Both the position numbers and the translations under genes were made by a program. The notes under the pieces were generated by a model. That model made no database searches and was not told the DNA's origin. It was given only the letters and a program-made list of their open reading frames with translations. A stretch of DNA of 64,000 bases from Elusimicrobiota bacterium (GTDB taxonomy: Bacteria > Elusimicrobiota > Elusimicrobia > UBA1565): the NCBI GenBank assembly GCA_016212885.1, contig JACRDO010000121.1, positions 1 to 64,000 on the forward strand. Direction: 5' to 3'. Positions 19,976 to 28,801 of this stretch are shown in pieces (within the stretch, counting starts at the first letter, position 1; every line of letters begins with the position of its first letter).

Positions 19976-22573
19976 TCAGCGCGCGTCCACGACGCGGCGC
20001 AGCTTCCCGGTGCGCGCGATGCGCTCGATGGCGCCCGGGGGCAGGACCTCGATCTCGGGCTCCTCCAGCCAGCCGCGAGCGAGCGAGGCCGCGAGGTCCT
20101 CGCAGCGCCTGCGCAGGCCGGCGCGGAAGAGGTCCGCGAGCTTCGCGCGCTCGGCCTGAGGGACATCAGCCGCGGCTTCGATCCTGATCTTGAGTTGGTC
20201 ATTGGGGCCCTTCTTGGCTACGATCACTTGGAAGTCGAGGCTCAGGCCCCTCACCCCGCTCGCCGCGTCGTGAATGTCCGAAACGAACACGTGGGCCCCG
20301 CCCGCGTGGATGCGGTCGTCGCAGCGCCCGAGCAGCTCGAAGAGCGGCTCCTCCCGCCCGCAGGGGCAGCGGGAGCCGAGCCAGCGCCCGAGGTCCCCCA
20401 GGCGCAAGCGGAGCAGGGGCATGTGCCGCTTGTTGAGCGGAGTCGTGACGATCTCCCCGACGTCCCCGGGCTTGGCCAAGATCTCCAGGAACTGGTCATC
20501 GGCGCAGAGGTGATGGACCCCCGGGGCGCTGCGCTCGCATTGGAAGCCCACCACCCCGGCGTCCACCGTGGCGTACGCCGCGGACCGGAGCAGGACGCCC
20601 GGGAAAGCTTTTGCGAAGCATCTCGCCATCGCCGGCGTCACGGATTCGCCGCCGAAGAATATCCGTCGGACCGGCAGCCGCACCGTCCCTTTGAGGGCCG
20701 CCTCGGCGATCTTGAGCAGGAAGGAGGGCAGGCCGATGAGGGCCGAGGCCTTGAACTCCTCGAGATATCCGAGGATCGTTCCCACTTCCATGGAACTGCC
20801 GAGCGGGACCGAGACCGCGCGGGTGTGCGAGAGGGCCTTCTCCACGGACAGGAAGCTGGACCATAGATTCCCCGGGACGAAGAGGTTCGCGGCGACGTCT
20901 CCCGGTCCGAGGCCTCCGGCCTCCATGGCTCTGCCAAGGCTGCGGCAGACGGCCTCGTACTCGGCCGAGTCGTAGAAGATGTATTTCGGCTCTCCCGTTG
21001 ATCCGCCGCTCGCGAAATAGACGCCCGACTCGATGGGGCCGGTGAACATGGCGCGGCTCCCGGGCGGGCTGTGCCGAAGCAGGTCGTCTTTGGCGAGCAG
21101 GGGAAGCCTCTCGAAATCCTCGAGGGCGCCGACCTCGCCGAAAGCCTTCAAGCGCCTGCGGTAATAGGCGCTGCGCTCTTGCGCGAAGCGGACCAGCGCG
21201 CAGAGCCGGTCTTCCCGCGAAGGCCCGCCTTCGACCGCGACCCAGCTCACGAGCTCCCTCATAGGGAATGTGCCGTCGTGCGGCGAGCCGGTCTCGGAGG
21301 AGAGCATCTTCCCGAGCTCCGTCACGCGGCCCACGCCCAGCGGGGCCAGGAGCGAGGCCACGGCCTGGCGCTCCTTCAGGGGGCCGGCGAACCCGACGGT
21401 CTGGATGAGGCCCTTGTAGGGCCTTAGGACGCCATCGAGCGCCTCAGCGGAGTCCAGGCTCTTGAGGTAGAGCACCCGATTGAGCGGGGAGATGCGCAAC
21501 GCCGGGCTCTTCTCCACGATGACGGTCCAATAAGGCGCGGGGAAGGAGCTTCGCACGGACGCCATCCCTATCGCGGCGTCCACCTTGGCGAGCTCCCGCG
21601 CCTTCGTGATCTCCACCTTCTCGTCGTCGCTCAAGTCCCCCTGAGGGCTCGTTCGCTGGAGCTTGGCGAAGGCCGAGGCAAGAAGCTCCGCGAACCTCTC
21701 GACCTGCTTGAACCTGGCCCCGAGGAGATACGCGGTGTGGGGCGAAGAGCAGGCGCTCTGGTCCCAGCGCGCCGCGTCGAAGGCCGTCCTCTGCGCGAGC
21801 GCTTCGAGCGGCTCGGCCCGCAGCGAGCTCTTGGACACCACGGCCAGGCTCACCTTGGCGCCGAATCCCACGACATGGACCTTGGGAGGAGCGAGCCTTT
21901 TGTAGCTCGCCACGGCCTCATCGCCGCCCCAGATGAAGGCCGCATCGCAGGCCTTGAGCGCCGCCTCTTCCAATTCCGTCCGGCCGCCCTTCCACGATAG
22001 GATCGCGACCGCCTTGCAGAGGAGGCCCTTGCGGTCGCAGCTGGAGAGCGCATGCGCGAACAACACGGGGAAGCGCGAGCCCGAGCTCGCGACTTTGACG
22101 ATGTTCACGTTCTTCGTGAGGAGACCCAGGATGAGCGAGTCTACGATCCCCAGGAAGATGTTGCCGGCGCCGACGTGCAGGACGACCCCTCGCGGCACGG
22201 CTTTGACCGTCCCTGCGTAGGCTTCCCGTCGCACGAAGCCCTCCAGGGCCTGCGGAAGGAAAAGCTCCAGCGACATCCGCTTCTGCAGCTCCGCCTTGTC
22301 CAGCAGGAGGGGAAGCATGTCTAAAGTTGATTCGATCACCGGCCTCGAGAAGGGAATGGTCTCTCTCAGGTGGGTGAGGGCCTGACGCCTGAGGGGGGAG
22401 CCGCGGCTGAAGAGCCTGCCCGCATCCGTGAGGACGTTCAGGGCGTACTCCACGGGGACCGAAGCCGCAAGTTGGGCGTTGGTCCGGGCTTGGCGGAGGA
22501 CCCTCTCGAGCTCCGGCACGGTCCATTCTCCGCGCATCCGGCAGGCTCTGCCGAAGAGGAACGAGTTCGTCAT
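19976..22573 (-). CDS. Fusion protein: LuxC-type acyl-CoA reductase domain plus PaaK/LuxE-type adenylate-forming domain
   Basis: LuxC-like VLHVGAGNIFLGIVDSLILGLLTKNVNIVKVAS and QSACSSPH; C-terminal half YYRRRLKAFGEVGALEDFERLPLLAKDDL and YFASGGSTGEPKYIFYD. Confidence 0.8.
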   Translation of the reverse strand: MTNSFLFGRACRMRGEWTVPELERVLRQARTNAQLAASVPVEYALNVLTDAGRLFSRGSPLRRQALTHLRETIPFSRPVIESTLDMLPLLLDKAELQKRMSLELFLPQALEGFVRREAYAGTVKAVPRGVVLHVGAGNIFLGIVDSLILGLLTKNVNIVKVASSGSRFPVLFAHALSSCDRKGLLCKAVAILSWKGGRTELEEAALKACDAAFIWGGDEAVASYKRLAPPKVHVVGFGAKVSLAVVSKSSLRAEPLEALAQRTAFDAARWDQSACSSPHTAYLLGARFKQVERFAELLASAFAKLQRTSPQGDLSDDEKVEITKARELAKVDAAIGMASVRSSFPAPYWTVIVEKSPALRISPLNRVLYLKSLDSAEALDGVLRPYKGLIQTVGFAGPLKERQAVASLLAPLGVGRVTELGKMLSSETGSPHDGTFPMRELVSWVAVEGGPSREDRLCALVRFAQERSAYYRRRLKAFGEVGALEDFERLPLLAKDDLLRHSPPGSRAMFTGPIESGVYFASGGSTGEPKYIFYDSAEYEAVCRSLGRAMEAGGLGPGDVAANLFVPGNLWSSFLSVEKALSHTRAVSVPLGSSMEVGTILGYLEEFKASALIGLPSFLLKIAEAALKGTVRLPVRRIFFGGESVTPAMARCFAKAFPGVLLRSAAYATVDAGVVGFQCERSAPGVHHLCADDQFLEILAKPGDVGEIVTTPLNKRHMPLLRLRLGDLGRWLGSRCPCGREEPLFELLGRCDDRIHAGGAHVFVSDIHDAASGVRGLSLDFQVIVAKKGPNDQLKIRIEAAADVPQAERAKLADLFRAGLRRRCEDLAASLARGWLEEPEIEVLPPGAIERIARTGKLRRVVDAR

Positions 22574-23490
22574 CAGCGGACGTCGATGTAGGGCTGATTC
22601 AAGCGCCGGATATCCTCGCCGCCGGGGACGATGTCGTAGACGGTCTTTTCGGCGGCTTGGATGAGGTCGTGGATCGGGCGGTAGGCGTCTTCCTGGACCG
22701 GGCCGAAGCCCGTGATGTTGGCCACGGCCTTGAGCGCCTTCTTCCCTTCGGCTGTGCCGGCGAGGTCTTTGAAGGCCGACGCGACGGCATCGCGTTTCGC
22801 CGGCAGGAGACCGCGGCGGAAGATCAAGGGCTCGTTGGGCGCGGTCCCGGTGCGCGCCAGAACGGCCGCGTCCAACCTCCCCGCGAGGACATCGCCGTAA
22901 GTCGCGGCCGCGGCGACCTCTCCCTTAAGCAGCGCCTGGAGAGCCTTGTCATGGCTCCCAGCGAACACGGGCTCGACCTGGACGCCCGCCTCGCGAAGGC
23001 GCTGCGCGCTGAGGAGGAAGCCGCTGACCGAGTAGGGGTCAACGAACGCGACCGTCAGACCGTTGAGCGCCTGGAGGTCCTTAGGGGCGTTCATGGCGCG
23101 GACCAGGATGACCCCGTCGTAAGAGGTCTCGCCGTTGCCGCGCAGGATCTGGAGGCCTTCGCGGACCTCGTACTCCTCCCGCGCCAGGAGGAACTCATCC
23201 AAGGTCAGGATGCCCGCGTCCGCCGCTCGTCTTCCGAACTGGTCGATCGCGTCCACGGGCGAAGAGGCAACCTTGACGACGACCGCCATCCCCGTACGGG
23301 AGCTCAAGCCGCGCTCGATGAAGCGCAGAGGCTCTTGGGAGCCGGCCGGGGCGTGCGACGGCGAAAAAAGGATCACCAGAGGATCCTTGGGGGCGCCGAC
23401 CTCGGACTCTCTGCGGCCGAAGCAGCCGGCCAGCGCCGCGGCGAGCGGGAGCAAAGCCGCAGCGCGCGAAAGCTTCCGATGCATTCTCAT
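22573..23490 (-). CDS. PhnD-like periplasmic substrate-binding lipoprotein
   Basis: Lipobox LAGCFGRR; PhnD-like VKVASSPVDAIDQFGRRAADAGILT...; stop overlaps start of next gene. Confidence 0.75.
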   Translation of the reverse strand: MRMHRKLSRAAALLPLAAALAGCFGRRESEVGAPKDPLVILFSPSHAPAGSQEPLRFIERGLSSRTGMAVVVKVASSPVDAIDQFGRRAADAGILTLDEFLLAREEYEVREGLQILRGNGETSYDGVILVRAMNAPKDLQALNGLTVAFVDPYSVSGFLLSAQRLREAGVQVEPVFAGSHDKALQALLKGEVAAAATYGDVLAGRLDAAVLARTGTAPNEPLIFRRGLLPAKRDAVASAFKDLAGTAEGKKALKAVANITGFGPVQEDAYRPIHDLIQAAEKTVYDIVPGGEDIRRLNQPYIDVR

Positions 23491-23516
23491 AAGCTGTCTT
23501 CCAATATTACCTTTTT

Positions 23517-24590
23517 TCAGACCCGCAGCAGGTCGTACCCGCGCCAACCCAGGCCCAGGGACTCCGCGTGGGCCAGCTGGCGGGAGCCGTCCCGCCCGGG
23601 GTGCGCGGCTTGAAACACGTCCGAGCCCGCGGCCTTCAACGCAAGATCGAGGCAGGCCTGGTCAGCTGCCACGGGATCCTCTGACCCCAGAATGCCCACG
23701 TCCGGGGCGATGCGCGCTTCGTCATTGGCCAGGCAGTCGCACTCAGCCGTGATCTTCACGCAGAAATTCAGGAAGGCGCAGCGTCCCTTCTGAAGGTCGA
23801 GCGCCGCCTTGGCGTACTCCGCCATCTTCTCCTGCAGGGTCCGGCCGCCCGAGGCCCAATCGACATCCAGGGCCCCGAAGGGGCACGCCGCCAGGCAGCT
23901 CGCGCAGCCGGAGCATCGGCCTCGATCGAGGAGCGCGGCTTCTCCCTCAAGGCGGATCGCCCCTGCTGGGCAGGCCTCCACGCACGCTCCGCACGCGGTG
24001 CAGGCTTTCGGGTCCACGATAGGAGAGGCGGTCGAATGCTGGGCCAGCTTCCCCTCCCGCGACGCGCAGCCCATGCCCAGGTTCTTGAGCGCGCCCCCGA
24101 AGCCGGTCACCAGGTGGCCCTTGAAATGGGCGATCCCCAGGAGCCCTTGGGCCTGCGCGAAGACCCTGGCGAGCTTCGCTGTCTGGATCCAGCGGCCTCC
24201 AGGGCGGACCTCGATGACGTTCTCCGGCTTGGAGTCGTCCGGGACCACGGGCTCGGCCCCGGCCCGCTCGAGAGTGAAGCCGTGCTCGCGCGCCAAGACC
24301 AGGTGCTCCTCGCAGCGGGTGCGCCGTCCTTTATAGAGGGTATTGGTGTCGCATAGAAACGGCTCAGCCCCACGCGCGGCCAGGCGGTCCGCTGCCAGCC
24401 GGACCAGATCGGGCCGCACGAAGCCCGCATTGCCCTCTTCGCCGAAATGCATCTTGACCGCGATCCGTCCCGATGATGGCAGGCGGTCCAAGAGCCTGCT
24501 TTTGTCCAGCAGGCGGGCCAGGGCCTCGCAAAGCTCCTCCAAGGGCGCCTGGGGGGTCACGGGCGCGAAGAAGACGGGGCTTTTCGTCAT
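23517..24590 (-). CDS. DUF362 domain protein with two [4Fe-4S] ferredoxin-type clusters
   Basis: RIAVKMHFGEEGNAGFVRPD; CTACGACVEACPAGAI and CSGCASCLAACPFGAL; ATG at 24590 overlaps upstream stop. Confidence 0.85.
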   Translation of the reverse strand: MTKSPVFFAPVTPQAPLEELCEALARLLDKSRLLDRLPSSGRIAVKMHFGEEGNAGFVRPDLVRLAADRLAARGAEPFLCDTNTLYKGRRTRCEEHLVLAREHGFTLERAGAEPVVPDDSKPENVIEVRPGGRWIQTAKLARVFAQAQGLLGIAHFKGHLVTGFGGALKNLGMGCASREGKLAQHSTASPIVDPKACTACGACVEACPAGAIRLEGEAALLDRGRCSGCASCLAACPFGALDVDWASGGRTLQEKMAEYAKAALDLQKGRCAFLNFCVKITAECDCLANDEARIAPDVGILGSEDPVAADQACLDLALKAAGSDVFQAAHPGRDGSRQLAHAESLGLGWRGYDLLRV

Positions 24591-25744
24591 TTCAGCATGG
24601 AGGACGCCGCGACTGCGCAGCCCTTGGGCTTGGCCACCCCTGCGCGGCCCTTGACCCGCAGGATGGGGCCTTTCAGCCCGCAAGGGCAGCTCTTCTCCAC
24701 TGAGCCGAAATCGCTCGACAGCAGGGAAATGGACGGGTAGCTCCGGAGGTATGGGGTGATGAACTGAAGCAGGCCCCTTTGGCCCCGCGGCAGGACCTTC
24801 AGCGAGGCCGGGTCGCGCGCCAAGACGCGGGCATAGTTCGGGATATGGAAGTTCCCCAGGCCGCAGTCCACGTAGGGGACCCCGTGCTCCACCATGCCGA
24901 AGAGGTCCCGGACGCTGGAGACCGGGATGCCCAAGGAATCCGCCAGGACCTTGCGCAGGACGCTTTTGTCCACGGCCCGCTCATGCTGGTCCTTCCAGCC
25001 GCCGCCGGTGATGACCTTGCTCTCCGGCCGCAGCCGGACAAAGCGGCCGTGCCTCCTCTTGAACTCCTCGCAGAGCTTGAGCGCGAACGCCGGAAAGCCG
25101 ATGAGCCTGGCCTGCCGGCCGCTTCTCTCGAATCTCTCCAGCGCGCGGAGCGCTCCCTCCAGGTCGAAGCGGAAGGAGCGCTGGGCGGGGTCCCACTTGA
25201 AGGCGTAGAACACCTCGCCGCCGCGGGTGAAGCCGGTCAGCAGCTTGTCGGTCCACGCGGTGCCCACGCCCGCGGCGAAGCGCGGGTCATAGGTGAAGCA
25301 GAGATAATCGGCGCAAACGCCTTCATCCGCCAAGCCCAGGGCGCTGAAGACCTGCCATGCGATCCGGCGCACCCGCAGGAGCGAGGTCTTGTCCAGGAGG
25401 ATGCGGCTCTTCTGCCCCATGGTGCCGCTGGAGGTCAGCTCCAGGACGATGGCGCTCCTCGGGACGCTGAGGAGCGCCCGCTCCTTGAAGACGGAGACAA
25501 AGATGAACGGCAGGCGCTCGACGTCCTTCTGAGATCGCAGGGAATCCGGGGCGAAGCCCTGGTCCCGGCAGAGGCCGCGGAAAACGGGGCAGGCACGGAT
25601 ATGATGCGCGGAGGCCTCGCGGAGCGCGTCCAGGAAGAGCCGGCATGAGCCTGGGCAATAATTGAAAGGAGGGCTTTCAATGAGCCGGTCCACGGCGGTC
25701 CGAGACTTCAGGGGCCGGCGCTCAGGGGAGGCTGAGTCAGGCAT
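24587..25744 (-). CDS. LuxE-like acyl-protein synthetase / adenylate-forming enzyme
   Basis: IESPPFNYCPGSCRLFLDALREASAHHIRACPVFRGLCRDQGF, FIFVSVFKERALLS, LTSSGTMGQKSRILLD. Confidence 0.8.
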   Translation of the reverse strand: MPDSASPERRPLKSRTAVDRLIESPPFNYCPGSCRLFLDALREASAHHIRACPVFRGLCRDQGFAPDSLRSQKDVERLPFIFVSVFKERALLSVPRSAIVLELTSSGTMGQKSRILLDKTSLLRVRRIAWQVFSALGLADEGVCADYLCFTYDPRFAAGVGTAWTDKLLTGFTRGGEVFYAFKWDPAQRSFRFDLEGALRALERFERSGRQARLIGFPAFALKLCEEFKRRHGRFVRLRPESKVITGGGWKDQHERAVDKSVLRKVLADSLGIPVSSVRDLFGMVEHGVPYVDCGLGNFHIPNYARVLARDPASLKVLPRGQRGLLQFITPYLRSYPSISLLSSDFGSVEKSCPCGLKGPILRVKGRAGVAKPKGCAVAASSMLK

Positions 25745-26939
25745 TCTTGAACGCCATGTCGATGAATAGGGCCTGCCAGATCCTCAAGTACTCTTTGAGG
25801 AAGCCGCGATAGGCGGAGATGACCCGCACGTTGCGGAAGTCCAGCATCTCGAAGGAGCGGGAGAAGATGATGTAGTCCCACCGCCTGTTGCCGACCTTCC
25901 GGAACGCTGGGTAATACGCGCTCGGCAGGAAGCGCGCTTCCAGGGCCTGCCGCTGGAGCCGAGGGGAATAGGCGTCCACGATCAGCTCGATGTAGCTGAC
26001 CCCCATGTCGTTGAGCGCTTTGGTCACGCTCTTGAGGATAAGGGCGAAGTCCTTGAGCTTGGTCCGGCCGCCCAGGATGACGCTGTAGCGGTCCATTGCG
26101 CCGTAGTGGATGAAGACTTCGGTCTTCTGGTCCGGGGTGATCAGCAGGAGGTTGGGTTCGTGGAACGGGACGAAGCTCGTTGAGAAGACGCCGGGGGCCC
26201 GCACGCGCTTGAAGCGGCGCTTGACGAAGCTCGGGGCCGGGATGCTCTCGAAGGACAGCAGGGGCTGCTCGCCGTAGGGCTTGCGCGCCGGGGGAGGCTC
26301 CTGATAGACCGCCCTCCCGATGGCCAGTTCCCGGCAGACCAGCTTGTAGAGCGGGGCGATCTCCTTGATAAGGAGCGGCGGCGTTTTGCGCATGCGCAAG
26401 GCCGAGGGCTGGAAGTACGCAGCCAGGCAGTGGGTCTCGTGCTCGAAGACCTTGTGCGCGTTCGGGAAGATGCCGAGGTGGGCGAAGCCCAGGGTGTCGG
26501 TCAGGCGCTGGGGGGCCGTGGTCACTGTCCGGGTCGTGGCGTAGACCGTATCCGCCGCGCCCGGGCCCCGGGTGATCTCCTTGAGCACCGCGGCCATCAT
26601 GGTCTGGGCGAGGTTCTGCTTGCGGAATTCCTTCGAGACCACCGCGCCCAAGGCCTTCGAGATCCTCTGCGCCTGGTCCAGCTCATAGATGAGGCTGGCC
26701 ACGATGCGGCCGCGGCGGTCCTGGCCGCGGCTTTCGGCGATGAGCCAGTAGTAGCGGTCGCTCTCGATGGCCCGCCGCATCTTCTGCTTGTCGGTGATCA
26801 GGGACATCGGATAGCTCGCCCCGTACACCTCCGCGTACAGGACCTGGATGCGGCGCATATCCTCGGGGCGGGCGCCGCGCAGGAGGATGCTCTGTCCGTC
26901 GTCGGTCTTCAGCACGGTCTCGATCCTTCGTCTGGGCAT
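25737..26939 (-). CDS. GNAT-type N-acetyltransferase-like protein
   Basis: ILLRGARPEDMRRIQVLYAEVYGASYP and LGAVVSKEFRKQNLAQTMMAAVLKEI; overlaps next gene by 8 bp. Confidence 0.7.
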   Translation of the reverse strand: MPRRRIETVLKTDDGQSILLRGARPEDMRRIQVLYAEVYGASYPMSLITDKQKMRRAIESDRYYWLIAESRGQDRRGRIVASLIYELDQAQRISKALGAVVSKEFRKQNLAQTMMAAVLKEITRGPGAADTVYATTRTVTTAPQRLTDTLGFAHLGIFPNAHKVFEHETHCLAAYFQPSALRMRKTPPLLIKEIAPLYKLVCRELAIGRAVYQEPPPARKPYGEQPLLSFESIPAPSFVKRRFKRVRAPGVFSTSFVPFHEPNLLLITPDQKTEVFIHYGAMDRYSVILGGRTKLKDFALILKSVTKALNDMGVSYIELIVDAYSPRLQRQALEARFLPSAYYPAFRKVGNRRWDYIIFSRSFEMLDFRNVRVISAYRGFLKEYLRIWQALFIDMAFKNA

Positions 26940-26988
26940 GTGATTATTTTAGCGTATTTAAGGTATGATTTAGATCTTGGAGGATTTC

Positions 26989-27432
26989 ATGAAACACACC
27001 CTCGCCCTGGCCCTGCTCATTTCGCTCTCAACGGCCAAAGTCTGCCCCGCTGAGGAGGCGAAGCCGGCCGCGCGCGCGAAGGCGGCGCCGGTCTTCGAGA
27101 CCACGCCGATCCGCAATCTCCTCATCGAGTTCCATCTGGAATATCAGGGCCAGACCGTGACCCACAAGCTCCTGGCGCAGGAGGGGACGCAGAACAACTA
27201 CGTCCTCAAGGAATCCTCCGGCACGAGCCTTCTCGTCAACTCCCTTCCCACGGCGTACCCCAACACCCCCGGCTTCTATTCGATCCAGTTCCAGTTCGAA
27301 TACCGCGGCGAGAAGGGGTCCAGCGTCCAGCTGCAGAACGAGATCATCGTTCGGGAAGGCCGCGAAACGGTCCTGCTCGACGACCCGGGGGTCCGGCTGA
27401 CTCTGAAGGTCGCTCCCAAAGAAATCGAATAG
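26989..27432 (+). CDS. Small secreted hypothetical protein
   Basis: ATG 26989 preceded by GGAGG; signal peptide MKHTLALALLISLSTAKVCPAEEA. Confidence 0.65.
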   Translation: MKHTLALALLISLSTAKVCPAEEAKPAARAKAAPVFETTPIRNLLIEFHLEYQGQTVTHKLLAQEGTQNNYVLKESSGTSLLVNSLPTAYPNTPGFYSIQFQFEYRGEKGSSVQLQNEIIVREGRETVLLDDPGVRLTLKVAPKEIE

Positions 27433-27629
27433 CTAGCCGCGCATGGGCGGACTCCTCGTGGCGCTTCTCATCGCATCCGCCCTGGGCCTCCCTTGCGCGG
27501 GGTCCGCGCATGAGGGCCGCAGGCGCGGCGGCCGCCCTCCTCTCGCTCGGCCTTCATCTATGGGCGGGGGCCGCGGTCGTCTTCAAGCGCAGGCGCCGCG
27601 GCGCCGCGGCTCGTTAGCTTGGTCCCGCG

Positions 27630-27662
27630 TTGTGGACCCTTTCATTAGGGTATAATAGGGTC
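27630..27662 (+). promoter_or_regulatory. Promoter with -10 TATAAT (27651-27656) flanked by ACCCT/AGGGT repeats
   Basis: TATAAT 7 nt before ATG 27664; GACCCT 27635-27640, AGGGT 27647-27651, AGGGTC 27657-27662. Confidence 0.55.
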
Positions 27663-27663
27663 A

Positions 27664-28794
27664 ATGACAGGCAACGATTTGAAGGCCCGCATCCGCCTGG
27701 GAGAGGACGCGCGCGCGGAGTTCAAGGATGCGCGCGTCCACCCTGACGACCTTGCGGCCGCCATCGTGTCGTTCGCCAACACGGCCGGCGGGGAGATCAT
27801 CGTGGGAGTCGCCGACGACCGGACTCTGCGCGGCGTTGCGGATCCGGATCAGGCGGTCCTGCGCATCGACAACATCTGCCGCCAGAACGTCGAGCCGCCG
27901 TTGACGAACGTGACCATTGAGAAGCACGATCTGGACGGCGTTACCATTCTTGTGGTCCAGGCGCCGCGCGGCCCCCAGCGCCCCTATAGGACGAACAAGG
28001 GAGTCTACTATGTGCGGGGCGCGGCCGGCCGCCGCATCGCGACCCGGCAGGAGCTGCTGGAAATATACCAATCCGCGGGTGCGCTCTATCCCGACGAGAT
28101 GGCTGTCGAAGACGGGAGTTTTGCCGACGTGGACAAGGAATATCTCTTGAGCGTCAGTCCCGAACTTCGGGAGCTGAAGGGACCCGATTTGATTCGCAGC
28201 TTGATCAACATGAAGGTCATGTTTGACGCCGGACATCCCACGCTGGCCGGGCTTCTCTGCTTTGGGAGAGATCCGCAGGCTCTGCGGCCTTACGCCAGGA
28301 TCACCGCGATCAGGCATAAAGGAACCACGATTACCGAGGACTTTCTGGACCGCCGTGAGATAGGGGGCTCTCTCGAACGTCAGATACGCGAGGCCCAGGA
28401 CTTCGTCCGGCAGAATCTGCCGGGAAGTCTTGCGGGCCAGGCGCTGCCCATCCATCCGTTCCCCGCTGAAGCGGTGGATGAAGCGATCATCAACGCGGCC
28501 GCGCACCGCGACTATTTCGCTTCGGCCCAGGCCAGACTTTTTGTTTTTGACGACCGCGTCGAGGTGGCCAGTCCTGGGAAGCTTCTCAACAGCGTCACCA
28601 TCGAGTTGATGCGCCACGGCTGCCACATGGTCCGCAACCCGGTGGTTTTCAGCCATCTGGCGAAATTGAGGCTGGCTACGGACGCCGGACGCGGAATCCC
28701 CACCATGATGACTCTCATGCGCGCCAAGGGCCTGCCCGAGCCGGAGATTGAGGCGACCGGGATCGATTTGCGCGTTCTTTTCCGGCTCAGGTGA
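27664..28794 (+). CDS. Schlafen AlbA_2-type putative DNA-binding / ATP-binding protein
   Basis: EFKDARVHPDDLAAAIVSFANTAGGEIIVGVADD and C-terminal VDEAIINAAAHRDY...DAGRGIPTMMTLM (RecG-like/HATPase_c_4-like). Confidence 0.85.
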   Translation: MTGNDLKARIRLGEDARAEFKDARVHPDDLAAAIVSFANTAGGEIIVGVADDRTLRGVADPDQAVLRIDNICRQNVEPPLTNVTIEKHDLDGVTILVVQAPRGPQRPYRTNKGVYYVRGAAGRRIATRQELLEIYQSAGALYPDEMAVEDGSFADVDKEYLLSVSPELRELKGPDLIRSLINMKVMFDAGHPTLAGLLCFGRDPQALRPYARITAIRHKGTTITEDFLDRREIGGSLERQIREAQDFVRQNLPGSLAGQALPIHPFPAEAVDEAIINAAAHRDYFASAQARLFVFDDRVEVASPGKLLNSVTIELMRHGCHMVRNPVVFSHLAKLRLATDAGRGIPTMMTLMRAKGLPEPEIEATGIDLRVLFRLR

Positions 28795-28801
28795 GGGATC
28801 T

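Noticed and set aside
19976-26939. Bioluminescence (lux) operon
   Set aside because: LuxC- and LuxE-like domains are present but no LuxA/B/D; DUF362 and PhnD-like genes are not part of known lux operons
27443-27655. 70-aa plus ORF before the AlbA_2 gene
   Set aside because: Arg-rich, no domain, ends at the promoter region; evidence insufficient
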